From Haliscomenobacter sp040403615 (GTDB taxonomy: Bacteria > Bacteroidota > Bacteroidia > Chitinophagales > Saprospiraceae), in assembly GCF_040403615.1 (NCBI RefSeq), contig NZ_JBBAKG010000021.1, positions 14,583 through 78,582 on the forward strand: a stretch of DNA of 64,000 nt. The letters run 5' to 3'. Numbering within the stretch: the stretch's first letter is position 1; every line of letters begins with the position of its first letter. Positions 32,840-41,823 of the stretch are shown here, piece after piece. Under the pieces are notes generated by a model that saw nothing but the letters and a program-made list of their open reading frames with translations, made no database searches and was not told where the DNA came from. The position numbers and the translations under genes are program-made.

Positions 32840-34309
32840 TTAGCGCTTGGTATACCACTCAACTCCCCCCGGATCAGGTACGGCCAATTGCCTTTTGTGG
32901 TGGTACAAAACCTCCAAGGCCAGTCGAGCGGCTACTTCGGCTTCTTCTTTTTGTTGCGCCAGCATTCCTTCAGGGGTATAATGGTTTTTGACAAAACCTG
33001 TATCGAATTTTCCACTGATAAACGCTTCATGCTGACAAACAAAGCGCCCAAAGGGTAGGGTAGTGGCGACTCCTTCAATTTGGTAAAGCTGAATGGCTTC
33101 GAGCATGCGTTTGATGGCTGCTTCGCGGGTTACTCCCCAAACCGCTAGTTTGGCCAGCAATGGGTCGTAATAAATAGGTACTTCCATGCCTTCTTCGATG
33201 CCATCATCTACCCGGATATGGTCGCCGCTTGGACGACGGTAGCGGACGAGTTTTCCAACGCTGGGTAAGAAATTGTTGAGGGGATCTTCGGCGCAAACTC
33301 GCAACTCGATGGCGTGCCCATGGATACGGAGGTCTTCTTGTGAAAAAGCCAACGCTTCTCCACGTGCAATCTTGATCTGTTGCTCCACCAAATCCAGTCC
33401 GGTAATGAATTCGGTGACCGGGTGTTCAACTTGCAAGCGGGTGTTCATTTCTAAAAAGTAAAAATTGAGCTCGGCGTCTACCAAAAACTCTACGGTACCC
33501 GCTCCTAAATAGTGACAAGATCTGGCCACTTTCACCGCGGCTTCGCCCATGGCTTTGCGAATCTCAGGAGTAAGAACCGCTGAAGGCGCTTCTTCAACCA
33601 CTTTTTGGTGGCGCCGTTGGATGCTGCATTCGCGTTCAAACAGGTAAACTACATTGTCGTGTGCATCGGCAAGAACTTGTATCTCAATGTGGCGGGGTTC
33701 GGTGACGTATTTTTCGATGAACACCGAGCCGTCCCCAAATGCGGACGTTGCTTCGCTAATCGCTCGAGTCATTTGTTCGGCTAGTTCTGCTTCGTTTTCC
33801 ACCACCCGCATCCCTTTTCCACCCCCGCCTGCCGAAGCTTTGATCAGGATCGGGTAGCCAACAGTTTGGGCAATGGTTTTTGCTTCTTCTACATCAATCA
33901 CGGAATGGTCTACCCCGGGTACCATGGGGATGTTGTAGGCTTTGACGGTTTCTTTGGCGGCCAGCTTACTGCCCATTACTTCTATGGCGTGAGGGGTTGG
34001 GCCGATAAAGGTCATGCCTGCATCGGTGACGGATTGTGCAAAAACTGCATTTTCGCTCAAAAAACCATATCCAGGATGAATGCCATCTACTCCCAGGGAT
34101 TTGGCTATTTCGATGATTTTGTCCCCCCTCAAATAGGATTGATTGGAAGGCGCAGGCCCCAACAATACTGCTTCATCTGCAAAAAGTACGTGAGGGGCAT
34201 TGCGGTCAACCTCCGAGTAAACAGCAACAGTTTGAATGCCCATCTTGCGAGCAGTACGCATCACGCGCAACGCAATTTCGCCCCGATTGGCTATGAGGAT
34301 CTTTTTCAT
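32840..34309 (-). CDS. accC: Biotin carboxylase subunit (acetyl/propionyl-CoA carboxylase type)
   Basis: 489 residues from ATG 34309 (MKKILIANRGEIALRVMRTA). The three domains of biotin carboxylases are present: N-terminal PreATP-grasp (ANRGEIA), ATP-grasp with the glycine-rich loop KASAGGGGKGMRVV and catalytic EMNTRLQVEHPVTE, and the C-terminal barrel (HAIELRVCAEDP). It makes carboxybiotin from bicarbonate and ATP. It is ~40 residues longer than E. coli AccC at the C-terminus, as in acyl-CoA carboxylase alpha chains without a fused biotin domain. The likely partner carboxyltransferase is 16 kb away at 16999-18540; no carrier protein is in the window. Confidence 0.92.
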   Translation of the reverse strand: MKKILIANRGEIALRVMRTARKMGIQTVAVYSEVDRNAPHVLFADEAVLLGPAPSNQSYLRGDKIIEIAKSLGVDGIHPGYGFLSENAVFAQSVTDAGMTFIGPTPHAIEVMGSKLAAKETVKAYNIPMVPGVDHSVIDVEEAKTIAQTVGYPILIKASAGGGGKGMRVVENEAELAEQMTRAISEATSAFGDGSVFIEKYVTEPRHIEIQVLADAHDNVVYLFERECSIQRRHQKVVEEAPSAVLTPEIRKAMGEAAVKVARSCHYLGAGTVEFLVDAELNFYFLEMNTRLQVEHPVTEFITGLDLVEQQIKIARGEALAFSQEDLRIHGHAIELRVCAEDPLNNFLPSVGKLVRYRRPSGDHIRVDDGIEEGMEVPIYYDPLLAKLAVWGVTREAAIKRMLEAIQLYQIEGVATTLPFGRFVCQHEAFISGKFDTGFVKNHYTPEGMLAQQKEEAEVAARLALEVLYHHKRQLAVPDPGGVEWYTKR

Positions 34310-34547
34310 ACGGGTGTTCTTTATATGGGTGTGCATCATTTGATTGGGTGTAAACTAAAAAAAATATCCTTTTATCCCAAATGATACTTGTCAACACTTG
34401 ATGTTGAGAGAAATTTGGCAGTTTTTAAAAAAAATATTTTCAAGACTTTATTGGTTCAATTTAATGATTGTCTAGGTTTTATCTAATCTAGTAAATTTTC
34501 ATATGCTAATCTTTGTGTAAATAATACACAATCTTAATAAGAAACGC

Positions 34548-34578
34548 TTGACAAATTAGAATCCTTGTTCTATTTTTG
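34548..34578 (+). promoter_or_regulatory. Strong promoter-like sequence with no gene downstream
   Basis: TTGACA at 34548-34553, 17 bases, TATTTT at 34571-34576 fits a sigma-70 promoter. TTG-N20-TATTTTTG also fits the Bacteroidota -33/-7 consensus exactly. It points rightward into a 74-bp non-coding stretch before the minus-strand kinase stop at 34652. Confidence 0.6.
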
Positions 34579-34584
34579 TGTTAC

Positions 34585-34636
34585 AGTATTTTACAGTGTT
34601 CTATTGGGGGCTGTCCGTTTGAGGGCAGCTTTTTTA
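34585..34636 (+). ncRNA. Candidate small RNA ending in a hairpin terminator
   Basis: The promoter at 34548-34578 would start transcription near 34585. Only ~25-45 bases on, GCTGTCC (34610-34616) and GGGCAGC (34623-34629) form a stem with six T after it, a rho-independent terminator in the same direction. The transcript would be ~50 nt, non-coding, lying next to and possibly antisense to the 3' untranslated end of the kinase gene. The rest of 34310-34651 is AT-rich and holds nothing else I can name. Confidence 0.35.
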
Positions 34637-34651
34637 TTTTATGCCCATTCC

Positions 34652-37153
34652 TTACTTGATTTTTCCCCACTTTCCTTTTATCCAATTTGCGCTTGAATCG
34701 CGGAATGCCCCATAATAGGGTGCGATGCTGCGGGACAGGTCGTTGCTTACAATTCTCGACTTGGGTACAAATGCATTTTGAAATTGCTCCAGCAGTGCTG
34801 GACTCTCTTTGGGATAAAACAACCATGATTTCACCTGCGAATACCTGGGGCGCTGGCAAAGCTCCAGAGGATAACCCAATGCCAAAAGATTGTGGATAAA
34901 GGGTCGGGTATCGTTGCTCCAGGAAGCAACTTTGGGTAAAAGATTCACCGAATCCGTTCGTTCCAAATACACGGTAAGGTTGCTGATTTCGGGGCCGGTA
35001 GTGGCTTTTCTTTTTTCACTGGCGTCTCCTCCCTCCAGGGCAAAGCGCCCTTTTTCATCAAAACTGCGGTACTGGTGCTTTCCGGCTATGTACAATAAAT
35101 TGCGGAGCAACCCATCGTAACCGGATTCCCAGTCAAATCCATCATCCTCTGCGTCAATACATACCAGGTATTGTGCGGCAAATGTACCCCCAAAAAACTC
35201 GAAGCAATCATCGTTAACATGAGATACCAGAATGTGATCGATCACCGTGCCTCTGCCTACTCCGGCCAGGGTCAATCCATTGGTTTCCTGATTTTCTACC
35301 AATACATCACCCGCGTATTCGATGCGGATGTATTGCAATTTCCCACTAGAGTGCTCAGGGTCATTTCCGCCGAAATAGCACAATTCAGGCTGGCTTTTCA
35401 GTTGGCTATAGGTGCAAAATTCGAGGTAATTTTTTCCTTGCACTGGGGCTTTTCCTAAAATTACGATTCCTCCCCAATCTCCAGCCTTTGGTTGGGGTTT
35501 GCTGCTGCTGAAAACGATGGGCTGCTCCGGATTTCCAACAGCCTGAATTTGGGCATTGCTGCCGATGATTAAGGTTGCTGCGCTATCGGCCAGGATTTTG
35601 GTGCCGGCTTCTATGTGCAGCACTCCTGTTTTGACAAAAACCATGCCTTTGAGCAAATAAATTTTGTCGCGTTCCAATTGCAAGTCATCTCCCTTTAGTT
35701 CTCCGCTCAAACAGGTATAAGGGGAGCAATCACTAGCAAGGCTGGGTCTTTCGTAAATGATAAAATACATAATCACCATCAAGATCAGCATCAAGCCAGC
35801 CACCGCTAACGGAATTTGAACTTCACTCATGGTGGTTTGCCAACTGATCTTTTCCAGTCTTTCTGCAAAAATACCCATATTGGGGCGATTCCTGGGTTCG
35901 GCATGCAGGGCTTCCAGTAACAATTGCCGCAAAGAACTGGGAATCAACCTGCTTTTTTGTAGGGCATCGTACCGATCGTGGGCATTTTCATGCTGTTTTT
36001 GTAAAATAACATCACACAGAACGGCTGCCAAACTGTACACATCGCCTTCGGGTAAACCATAGTAGGCACTCAAGCGCAAGGGTGAGCTATTGGCCACAGG
36101 TTTCTCCAGTCGTTCGGGAGGAATGTATACCCCCTCGGCTGGAACATTGAGGTGACGGGGGAGGAAAATGTCCTGGTAGTTGCGGGCGCGGTCAAAATCG
36201 CAGATCCAGGCTTCCATGTCTTTTTCATCTTCCAGGTGATTGACGAGCAGATTGTCGGAGTGGATGTCTCGGTGTACAATGCCTTGTAGATGAAAATTGT
36301 GTAAGGTTTTGGCAGATTTGACGAAATAATTTCTGACCTTTTTCCAATTTCGACTCGTTATTGGGGTTTCAAAAGGGTTTTCAGGATAAATGAAATGATA
36401 AAGCTGATCATTGCCTGGTTCATCTTTAGGCGGAGGTGCAAAAAAACACCATTGTAATGATCCCATCTGAGCGTGGGCGGCGGCAAACCAATTTTTGCCA
36501 TTGGCAATCAACGGAACCACCCCTTGCACTCGCCGATCCTGGAGATCTCGAAAATCATTGAAAATCTCAGACTCCCAATTGATGCGATTGGATTTATCTG
36601 GATCCATTAAACCTGGGCGCAGTTCCTTGACCACCACTAATTTTTGATCCCAGGCATCCCAACTCAACCAAACGGGTTTGTCTGCCTGGGTTCTAATGTT
36701 GTACAATCCCCAAAAACGATGAGGCAAAAATTCGTGGTGTGCCGTATGACCAGGCATTACCCCCCAAGCGCGGTAACCTTCAAATTGTTGCGTATTTGAC
36801 CAGAGTTTTAAAGCGAAAAGTGCTTTTTTGCGATCGGCAGGGTGGGCGTGGCTTTCCTCAATGAGATCGTGCAATTGTTTTATTTGATAAAGGGCAACGT
36901 AGGTACGCCCTGCGTCGTGTTCATCAAGTGAGTCCGCATCTAAAATGGTGTTTATTCTTTTGGTAAGATTCAATGTAGCTTTCTCAAGGGTATCCTTTTG
37001 GAGCGGTGTATCTGCAAAGGCTGCAATAAAAGCTGTTTTATGGGGTTCAATGACATCAGGTAGCGGCGTTTGCGATAGCAAATCCTTTGCTTCTCCCCAT
37101 TGTTGGTGTTTCAATAGGAAGTAAATGTAACGCAGCCGGCCAAATTGGTTCAT
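34652..37153 (-). CDS. Membrane-spanning protein kinase with external beta-helix-like domain
   Basis: 833 residues. 1-130: helical, no family recognised. 145-435: protein kinase-like domain with Lys176 (VVVKELRP), helix-C Glu194/196, HRDIHSDN (294-301), DFD at 319-321 in place of DFG, PPE (345-347) and GDVYSLA (370-376). 447-467: one transmembrane helix. 470-833: external domain of the type found in Bacteroidota T9SS-exported 'multidrug transporter-like' proteins, with VFVKTGVLHIEAGTKI, GDWGGIVILGKAPVQG, LQYIRIEYAG, NGLTLAGVGRGTVIDHI and NDDCFEFFGGT. Topology is like a receptor kinase turned around, with the kinase N-terminal and cytoplasmic. The DFG change may alter metal binding. Single gene; the CBS gene is upstream on the same strand. 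Confidence 0.82.
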   Translation of the reverse strand: MNQFGRLRYIYFLLKHQQWGEAKDLLSQTPLPDVIEPHKTAFIAAFADTPLQKDTLEKATLNLTKRINTILDADSLDEHDAGRTYVALYQIKQLHDLIEESHAHPADRKKALFALKLWSNTQQFEGYRAWGVMPGHTAHHEFLPHRFWGLYNIRTQADKPVWLSWDAWDQKLVVVKELRPGLMDPDKSNRINWESEIFNDFRDLQDRRVQGVVPLIANGKNWFAAAHAQMGSLQWCFFAPPPKDEPGNDQLYHFIYPENPFETPITSRNWKKVRNYFVKSAKTLHNFHLQGIVHRDIHSDNLLVNHLEDEKDMEAWICDFDRARNYQDIFLPRHLNVPAEGVYIPPERLEKPVANSSPLRLSAYYGLPEGDVYSLAAVLCDVILQKQHENAHDRYDALQKSRLIPSSLRQLLLEALHAEPRNRPNMGIFAERLEKISWQTTMSEVQIPLAVAGLMLILMVIMYFIIYERPSLASDCSPYTCLSGELKGDDLQLERDKIYLLKGMVFVKTGVLHIEAGTKILADSAATLIIGSNAQIQAVGNPEQPIVFSSSKPQPKAGDWGGIVILGKAPVQGKNYLEFCTYSQLKSQPELCYFGGNDPEHSSGKLQYIRIEYAGDVLVENQETNGLTLAGVGRGTVIDHILVSHVNDDCFEFFGGTFAAQYLVCIDAEDDGFDWESGYDGLLRNLLYIAGKHQYRSFDEKGRFALEGGDASEKRKATTGPEISNLTVYLERTDSVNLLPKVASWSNDTRPFIHNLLALGYPLELCQRPRYSQVKSWLFYPKESPALLEQFQNAFVPKSRIVSNDLSRSIAPYYGAFRDSSANWIKGKWGKIK

Positions 37154-37273
37154 AAAAGATGGAGCTAAACTGGCTCTAAGTTAAAGAAAGGTATGGGAAA
37201 CTAGTGTGGGTATACCTCAAACTTAATTTTCAATACCTTTCTTTAACATGGCGTACAATCTGAACAAACAGCA

Positions 37274-37708
37274 TTACTGACTCGTAATATAGGCCTCCAG
37301 ATGGCGAATTTGCTGATCTTGAGCATGGATGATCGCGGTGACAATGTCGCCAATGCTGAGCATGCCGATAACTTTGTGGTTTTCGACAACCGGTAGGTGG
37401 CGAATGTGCTTGTCAGAAAACAAGGTCATACAATCCTCAATGCTCATTTGGGGGGTAACTGTAAAAACGCTGGGGGTCATTACTTCGGAAACGGGCGTGC
37501 TTTTGGCTTTTCTACCCACAATTATTCCTTTGCGCGCATAATCCCGTTCCGAAAAAATGCCGATAAGCTGTTCTCCTTCCATTACCAAAACACAACCAAT
37601 TTTTTCTTTGGTCATGAGCATTAAAGCATCAATTACCATGTCGTCAGGGCGAACACTCCAAACAGCGTAATTGTGTTTGTCATCTAGTAAACGGCGTACG
37701 GACAGCAT
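37274..37708 (-). CDS. CBS-domain protein
   Basis: 144 residues made of two CBS domains (Bateman module): first with ALMLMTKEKIGCVLVMEGEQLIGIFSERDYARK, second with MTPSVFTVTPQMSIEDCMTLFSDKHIRHLPVVENHKVIGMLSIGDIV. Such free-standing pairs bind adenosine nucleotides and act as energy sensors for partner proteins. Cytoplasmic, normal length (~140). It lies 120 bases upstream of the kinase gene on the same strand with an AT-rich inverted repeat between (CAAACTTAATTTT near 37210), so co-transcription is possible but unproven. Confidence 0.9.
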   Translation of the reverse strand: MLSVRRLLDDKHNYAVWSVRPDDMVIDALMLMTKEKIGCVLVMEGEQLIGIFSERDYARKGIIVGRKAKSTPVSEVMTPSVFTVTPQMSIEDCMTLFSDKHIRHLPVVENHKVIGMLSIGDIVTAIIHAQDQQIRHLEAYITSQ

Positions 37709-37976
37709 AAAGGAGCGATTTAAAATTTGAGGGAAAGACTAAATTTTGATTTAGCCGAAATTGATTCCTAATAATAGCGATTATTTTTATTTTATCAAAA
37801 TTAATTCTTGAAAAAACAGTAAAACTTGAATTTTAATGTGATTTAGACTGAATCATCATAAAATTATTCCCGGGAATTTTTTAGTAAAAATCGAATGAAA
37901 CAGGCAGGCTGTTTATATTTAGCAACGGAAACGAACTCCTGTGCTATCGGTACTGTTTCCATCAAAAGATCTAACT

Positions 37977-38720
37977 ATGAATAAGCGAAACTTTCTAAGA
38001 ACGGGTTTATTTGTAACAGCTGCCTCGCTGTTTAAACCCCGTAATTTATGGGCGGAGTCTCCACTGGAGCAAATGGACTTCAATGAAGAAGACCAAACAC
38101 CTGGCCCTTTTACCCTTCCTGCATTGGCGTTTGCCACCGATGCGCTGGAGCCGCATTTTGACAAAATGACCATGGAAATCCACCATGACCGCCACCACAA
38201 CGCCTATGTCACGAACCTGAACAAAGCAGTGGTCGGTACCCCATTTGCGACGATGAGCATTGAGCAGGTTATTGCCAATGTAACCAGCAAGGATCCTCTT
38301 ATCCGCAACAATGGTGGTGGCCATTTCAACCATACCCTGTTCTGGACACTTTTGTCTCCACAGGGTGGCGGAACACCCTCGGGTAACGTAGGTGCTGCAA
38401 TCACTGCCAAATTTGGCAGCTTTGACAAATTCAAAGAAGCCTTTACCACCGAAGCTACCAGTCGGTTTGGATCAGGTTGGGCCTGGTTGAGTGTCAACAG
38501 CAAAGGAGAACTCTTCATCAGTTCTACTCCGAATCAGGACAACCCTTTGATGAGCAAAATTGTTAAAAAACCATTGGGTAAACCCGTTCTGGCACTTGAT
38601 GTATGGGAACATGCCTACTACCTCAAATACCAAAACAAAAGAGCAGATTACATCAAAGCCTTTTGGAACGTCCTGAATTGGGCTGAGGTTGAAAAGAGAT
38701 ACAACGCGGCTAAGGCCTAA
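37977..38720 (+). CDS. Fe/Mn superoxide dismutase, exported
   Basis: 247 residues from ATG 37977, where MNKRNFLRTGLFVTAASLF gives a Tat/Sec-like leader of ~40 residues in front of the usual ~200-residue enzyme (an in-frame ATG at 37941 is upstream). Metal ligands: His in MEIHHDRHHNAYV, His in HFNHTLFW, Asp and His in DVWEHAYYLKYQNKRADYI. It converts superoxide to H2O2 and O2. Fe versus Mn preference cannot be decided from these motifs. The leader suggests action in the periplasm. A copper ATPase gene follows on the same strand. Confidence 0.93.
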   Translation: MNKRNFLRTGLFVTAASLFKPRNLWAESPLEQMDFNEEDQTPGPFTLPALAFATDALEPHFDKMTMEIHHDRHHNAYVTNLNKAVVGTPFATMSIEQVIANVTSKDPLIRNNGGGHFNHTLFWTLLSPQGGGTPSGNVGAAITAKFGSFDKFKEAFTTEATSRFGSGWAWLSVNSKGELFISSTPNQDNPLMSKIVKKPLGKPVLALDVWEHAYYLKYQNKRADYIKAFWNVLNWAEVEKRYNAAKA

Positions 38721-38738
38721 ATTGACATATTGTCTAGT

Positions 38739-38768
38739 GTAGAGGCGCGATGCATCGCGTCTCTACAC
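38739..38768. repeat. Perfect-type palindrome (GCGATGCATCGC core)
   Basis: TGTAGAGGCGCGATGCATCG continuing to CTCTACA is a 30-bp palindrome with one mismatched pair. A diverged relative lies at 44512-44543. It fills most of the 66-bp space between the SOD and CopA genes. Confidence 0.75.
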
Positions 38769-38786
38769 CAAAACCACAAACCAATA

Positions 38787-40892
38787 ATGAAACCACTGAT
38801 CGAATTGACTGTTGAGGGAATGGATTGCGCCAATTGTGCGGCGGGCATCACCCGCTATTTGGAGCGCAAGGGGTTGGAAGATGTATACGTCAATTTTCAA
38901 ACGAGAGAGGTTCGGTTTCGATTGGCAAGCGAAGATTTTACCATTGAAGAGGCCAAAGGTGGCATTCGAAAATTGGGCTATACCGTAGTAGAACCCGAGC
39001 AAAAGCAGGATTTTTGGACGCTGGAACGCAAATTGCTTATTGCTGCTATTTTTACCCTTCCCCTTTTATTGGGGCATCTGTTGATGTCGGTAGGCATCCA
39101 TCTTCCTATTGTACACAATGCCTGGCTGCAATTCTTGATTTGTTTGCCCGTGCTGTTTATTGGGGTTTGGCATTTTGGCAAAAGTGCCTGGAGTTCCATC
39201 CGCAATGGAGTGCCAAACATGGATGTACTCATTTTTATTGGAGGCACTGCGGCCTTTGTATACAGCCTGGTCGGTACACTGAGTGGCGAGCGGCAATACA
39301 TTTTTTACGAGACTTCCGCCACCATTTTTACCCTGGTTTTGCTCGGCAACTGGATCGAAAAAAGAGCTGTAGCACAAACGACCACGGCCATCACGGATCT
39401 GGCCGAATTACAAGTGGAGCATGCGCGCAGAGTCATGCCTTCCGGAACAGTGGTTGGTATTCATTATCCTGAAATCCAGGTTGGGTATATTTTACAGGTA
39501 AATGAAGGCGATAAAGTACCCGCCGATGGCGAAATATTCATCGGGCAGGCCAGCATAGATGAGTCGCTGCTAACCGGAGAAAGCCTCCCCATCAACAAAC
39601 AATTGGGCGATCAGGTGATTGGTGGATCGCTGGTATTGAGTGGCAATTTTCAATTGAAAGTAAGTGCCATTGGCAAAAAATCAGTGTTGGGTCAAATGAT
39701 CGAATTGATCAAAACTGCCCAACAAGACAAGCCAGATATCCAGCGTTTGGCAGATAAAATCAGCGCCATTTTTGTTCCTGCCGTCATCAGTATCTCCGTA
39801 TTGACCTTCTTGTTGAGCTATTTTGTTTTTGACGTAGCCTTTAAAAATGCCCTGATGAATGCCATTGCAGTACTGGTCATTTCCTGTCCATGTGCGATGG
39901 GGCTGGCTACACCCACGGCTGTAATGGTTGGGGTAGGGCGCTTGGCGCGCAACGGAATTTTGGTGAAGGGAGGTAAAACCCTGGAGATATTTGCCAGCAT
40001 CCGGAATATTGTTTTTGATAAAACGGGAACCCTGACTACCGGGCAATTTGTGGTGGAGCAGATTGATTGCGTCCCAACGGTGCAAGAAACAACGGTATGC
40101 AACCTCATTTATGACCTGGAGCTCCATTCTTCGCATCCCATCGCCAAGTCATTGGTGTTGGAAATGGAACCCCGCATCAGCCTCAATGGGCAAAGATTGG
40201 GCCCAACGATGTTGAACAGAGTAGAGGAAGAAAAAGGAAAAGGAATGACGGGCTACGATGAAGCGGGCAACAGCTACGAATTTGGCGCTTCAGAAAATGG
40301 CAGTGGAACCTTGCTGCTGCGCAAAAACGGCCTCCAAATCGCTGAGCTTACCCTCAACGATACCCTCAAACCAGAAGCCAAAGCTTGCATTGATGCCCTC
40401 AAATCTAAAAATGTTGAAGCCTACATTCTGAGTGGAGACAAACAAGCCAAAACGGCAATAGTTGCTAATGCACTGGGGATCACCCATTTTTTTGCGGCCC
40501 AAACACCCGCGCAAAAACTGACTCAAATTGAGCAATTGAGCAAACAAGCGCCTACTGCCATGGTGGGCGATGGCATCAACGATGCGCCAGCATTGGCCAA
40601 AGCCACCATTGGGGTCTCCTTGAGCAATGCGTCGCAGGCGGCTATTCAATCCGCTCAAATTGTACTACTGAACGGAAACCTGGATCGATTGCCCACTGCT
40701 TTGGCAATTTGTAGCCATACGGTATTGACCATCAAGCAAAGCTTGTATTGGGCATTTGCTTACAACATCGTTGCGATCCCGATGGCAGCCATGGGCTATT
40801 TGAATCCCATGTGGGGTGCCTTGTTTATGGGTTTTTCGGACGTGGTGGTGATTGGCAATGCCATTCGGCTGAAATACAAACGGATCAACTGA
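38787..40892 (+). CDS. copA: Copper-exporting P1B-type ATPase
   Basis: 701 residues from ATG 38787. One N-terminal heavy-metal domain (GMDCANCAAG, Cys14/Cys17), eight expected membrane helices, the TGESLPI actuator loop, the ion-binding SCPCAMGLATPTAVMVG (CPC), phosphorylation site FDKTGTLTTG, the SHPIAKS nucleotide motif and GDGINDAPALAKATIGVS. CPC with a single CxxC domain fits Cu(I) export (1B-1). It pumps Cu+ out of the cytoplasm. It follows the SOD gene by 66 bases; both defend against copper/oxygen stress. Its stop codon is inside a 13-bp hairpin shared with the convergent lipoprotein gene. Confidence 0.95.
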   Translation: MKPLIELTVEGMDCANCAAGITRYLERKGLEDVYVNFQTREVRFRLASEDFTIEEAKGGIRKLGYTVVEPEQKQDFWTLERKLLIAAIFTLPLLLGHLLMSVGIHLPIVHNAWLQFLICLPVLFIGVWHFGKSAWSSIRNGVPNMDVLIFIGGTAAFVYSLVGTLSGERQYIFYETSATIFTLVLLGNWIEKRAVAQTTTAITDLAELQVEHARRVMPSGTVVGIHYPEIQVGYILQVNEGDKVPADGEIFIGQASIDESLLTGESLPINKQLGDQVIGGSLVLSGNFQLKVSAIGKKSVLGQMIELIKTAQQDKPDIQRLADKISAIFVPAVISISVLTFLLSYFVFDVAFKNALMNAIAVLVISCPCAMGLATPTAVMVGVGRLARNGILVKGGKTLEIFASIRNIVFDKTGTLTTGQFVVEQIDCVPTVQETTVCNLIYDLELHSSHPIAKSLVLEMEPRISLNGQRLGPTMLNRVEEEKGKGMTGYDEAGNSYEFGASENGSGTLLLRKNGLQIAELTLNDTLKPEAKACIDALKSKNVEAYILSGDKQAKTAIVANALGITHFFAAQTPAQKLTQIEQLSKQAPTAMVGDGINDAPALAKATIGVSLSNASQAAIQSAQIVLLNGNLDRLPTALAICSHTVLTIKQSLYWAFAYNIVAIPMAAMGYLNPMWGALFMGFSDVVVIGNAIRLKYKRIN

Positions 40893-40907
40893 ATTTGATC
40901 CGTTTGT
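40876..40907. terminator. Hairpin overlapping the copA stop codon
   Basis: ACAAACGGATCAA (40876-40888) and TTGATCCGTTTGT (40895-40907) form a perfect 13-bp stem with a 6-base loop containing the stop codon. It lies between convergent genes. Confidence 0.7.
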
Positions 40908-40942
40908 AGATTGATATGTAATTGTCCAAAAAACAATCAGCC

Positions 40943-41674
40943 CTATTCTTCCAACTTCTTCCAGTCAATCCTTTTCCACCACCACTTGAAGTTCCACTCT
41001 GACATGTTTTCTGCGGCCACCATGACCATGACCTTGTTGTCGAGAACCATGTGCATGAAGGCTTGGTTTTCGGCTTCATTGTAGCCCTCCACGTATTTTA
41101 AGCCATTCCATTCGCCCGTTTTTTGGCGCACATTGTCGTCGTCAATGTCAAATTCGTTTTCAAATACCCCACTGAATGAACCAGCAATGTTCCCAATTGC
41201 GCCGCCCATCACAATTACCGCTACTTTTTGATTGCCCTTGGTGTATTCTACTTCAGCGTTGGATACCAGTCCCATGGCATTTTGGAAGTTGTATTCGGTT
41301 CTTTTGAACCATCCTATGCGGTCAGGAAACATGTTGCGTAATGTCTTAGCATCCAGCTTTTTGCCTGAACCATCAAAATTTAGTTCGAAATCATCGAATG
41401 TTTTTTCCAGGTCCTTGCCGTTGAATTCAGTCTTGCCTTCATCGCTTGAAATGTCCAGGTGGAAACCACCTTTGTCCTTGCCGTTCTTTTTGTTGCCTTT
41501 TCCGGAGGCATCAATTTTTACATCGCCATCTTTGGTCGAAATACTCAGGTGAAAGCCGTCTTCTTCTTTTTCGGCTTCACGGGCTGCTTTCTCAGTACTT
41601 AGATTGTTGCATCCCAAAAGGCTCAATCCCAGGAGTAAGCCTACCAGTCCATTTAGCTTAAATTTTAGTTCCAT
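40943..41674 (-). CDS. Lipoprotein of unknown function with internal repeat
   Basis: 243 residues with lipoprotein signal MELKFKLNGLVGLLLGLSLLGC. Two similar stretches follow: GFHLSISTKDGDVKIDASGK (~40-59) and GFHLDISSDEGKTEFNGKDL (~69-88), suggesting a duplicated strand unit. The C-terminal ~145 residues read as a small mixed domain (RIGWFKRTEYNFQNAMGLVS, VAVIVMGGAIGNIAGSFSGV). I recognise no family. Divergent from the hydroxyacyl-CoA dehydrogenase gene with about 150 bases between, convergent with copA. Confidence 0.75.
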   Translation of the reverse strand: MELKFKLNGLVGLLLGLSLLGCNNLSTEKAAREAEKEEDGFHLSISTKDGDVKIDASGKGNKKNGKDKGGFHLDISSDEGKTEFNGKDLEKTFDDFELNFDGSGKKLDAKTLRNMFPDRIGWFKRTEYNFQNAMGLVSNAEVEYTKGNQKVAVIVMGGAIGNIAGSFSGVFENEFDIDDDNVRQKTGEWNGLKYVEGYNEAENQAFMHMVLDNKVMVMVAAENMSEWNFKWWWKRIDWKKLEE

Positions 41675-41773
41675 TAGGGTTGTTTGTTATTTTTGGTTAT
41701 ATCGACAAAACTATGTGCCTACGTAAAGCCCCGCTGAAAAATTCGACAAATCCCGGCTTTTCCAAAACCAACG

Positions 41774-41804
41774 TTGAAAAATGCAGGAGTTCGCAGTACC
41801 TTAG
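41774..41804 (+). promoter_or_regulatory. Possible promoter of the hydroxyacyl-CoA dehydrogenase gene
   Basis: TTG at 41774-41776, 20-base spacer, TACCTTAG at 41797-41804 (one mismatch to TAnnTTTG), 19 bases before ATG 41824. Confidence 0.45.
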
Positions 41805-41823
41805 CCCGGCTAATTTTATTGCA

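Noticed and set aside
38739..38768. Site-specific regulatory operator for copA (CueR/CopY-like)
   Set aside because: The palindrome has a relative at 44512-44543 next to unrelated genes, so a dispersed repeat explains it better.
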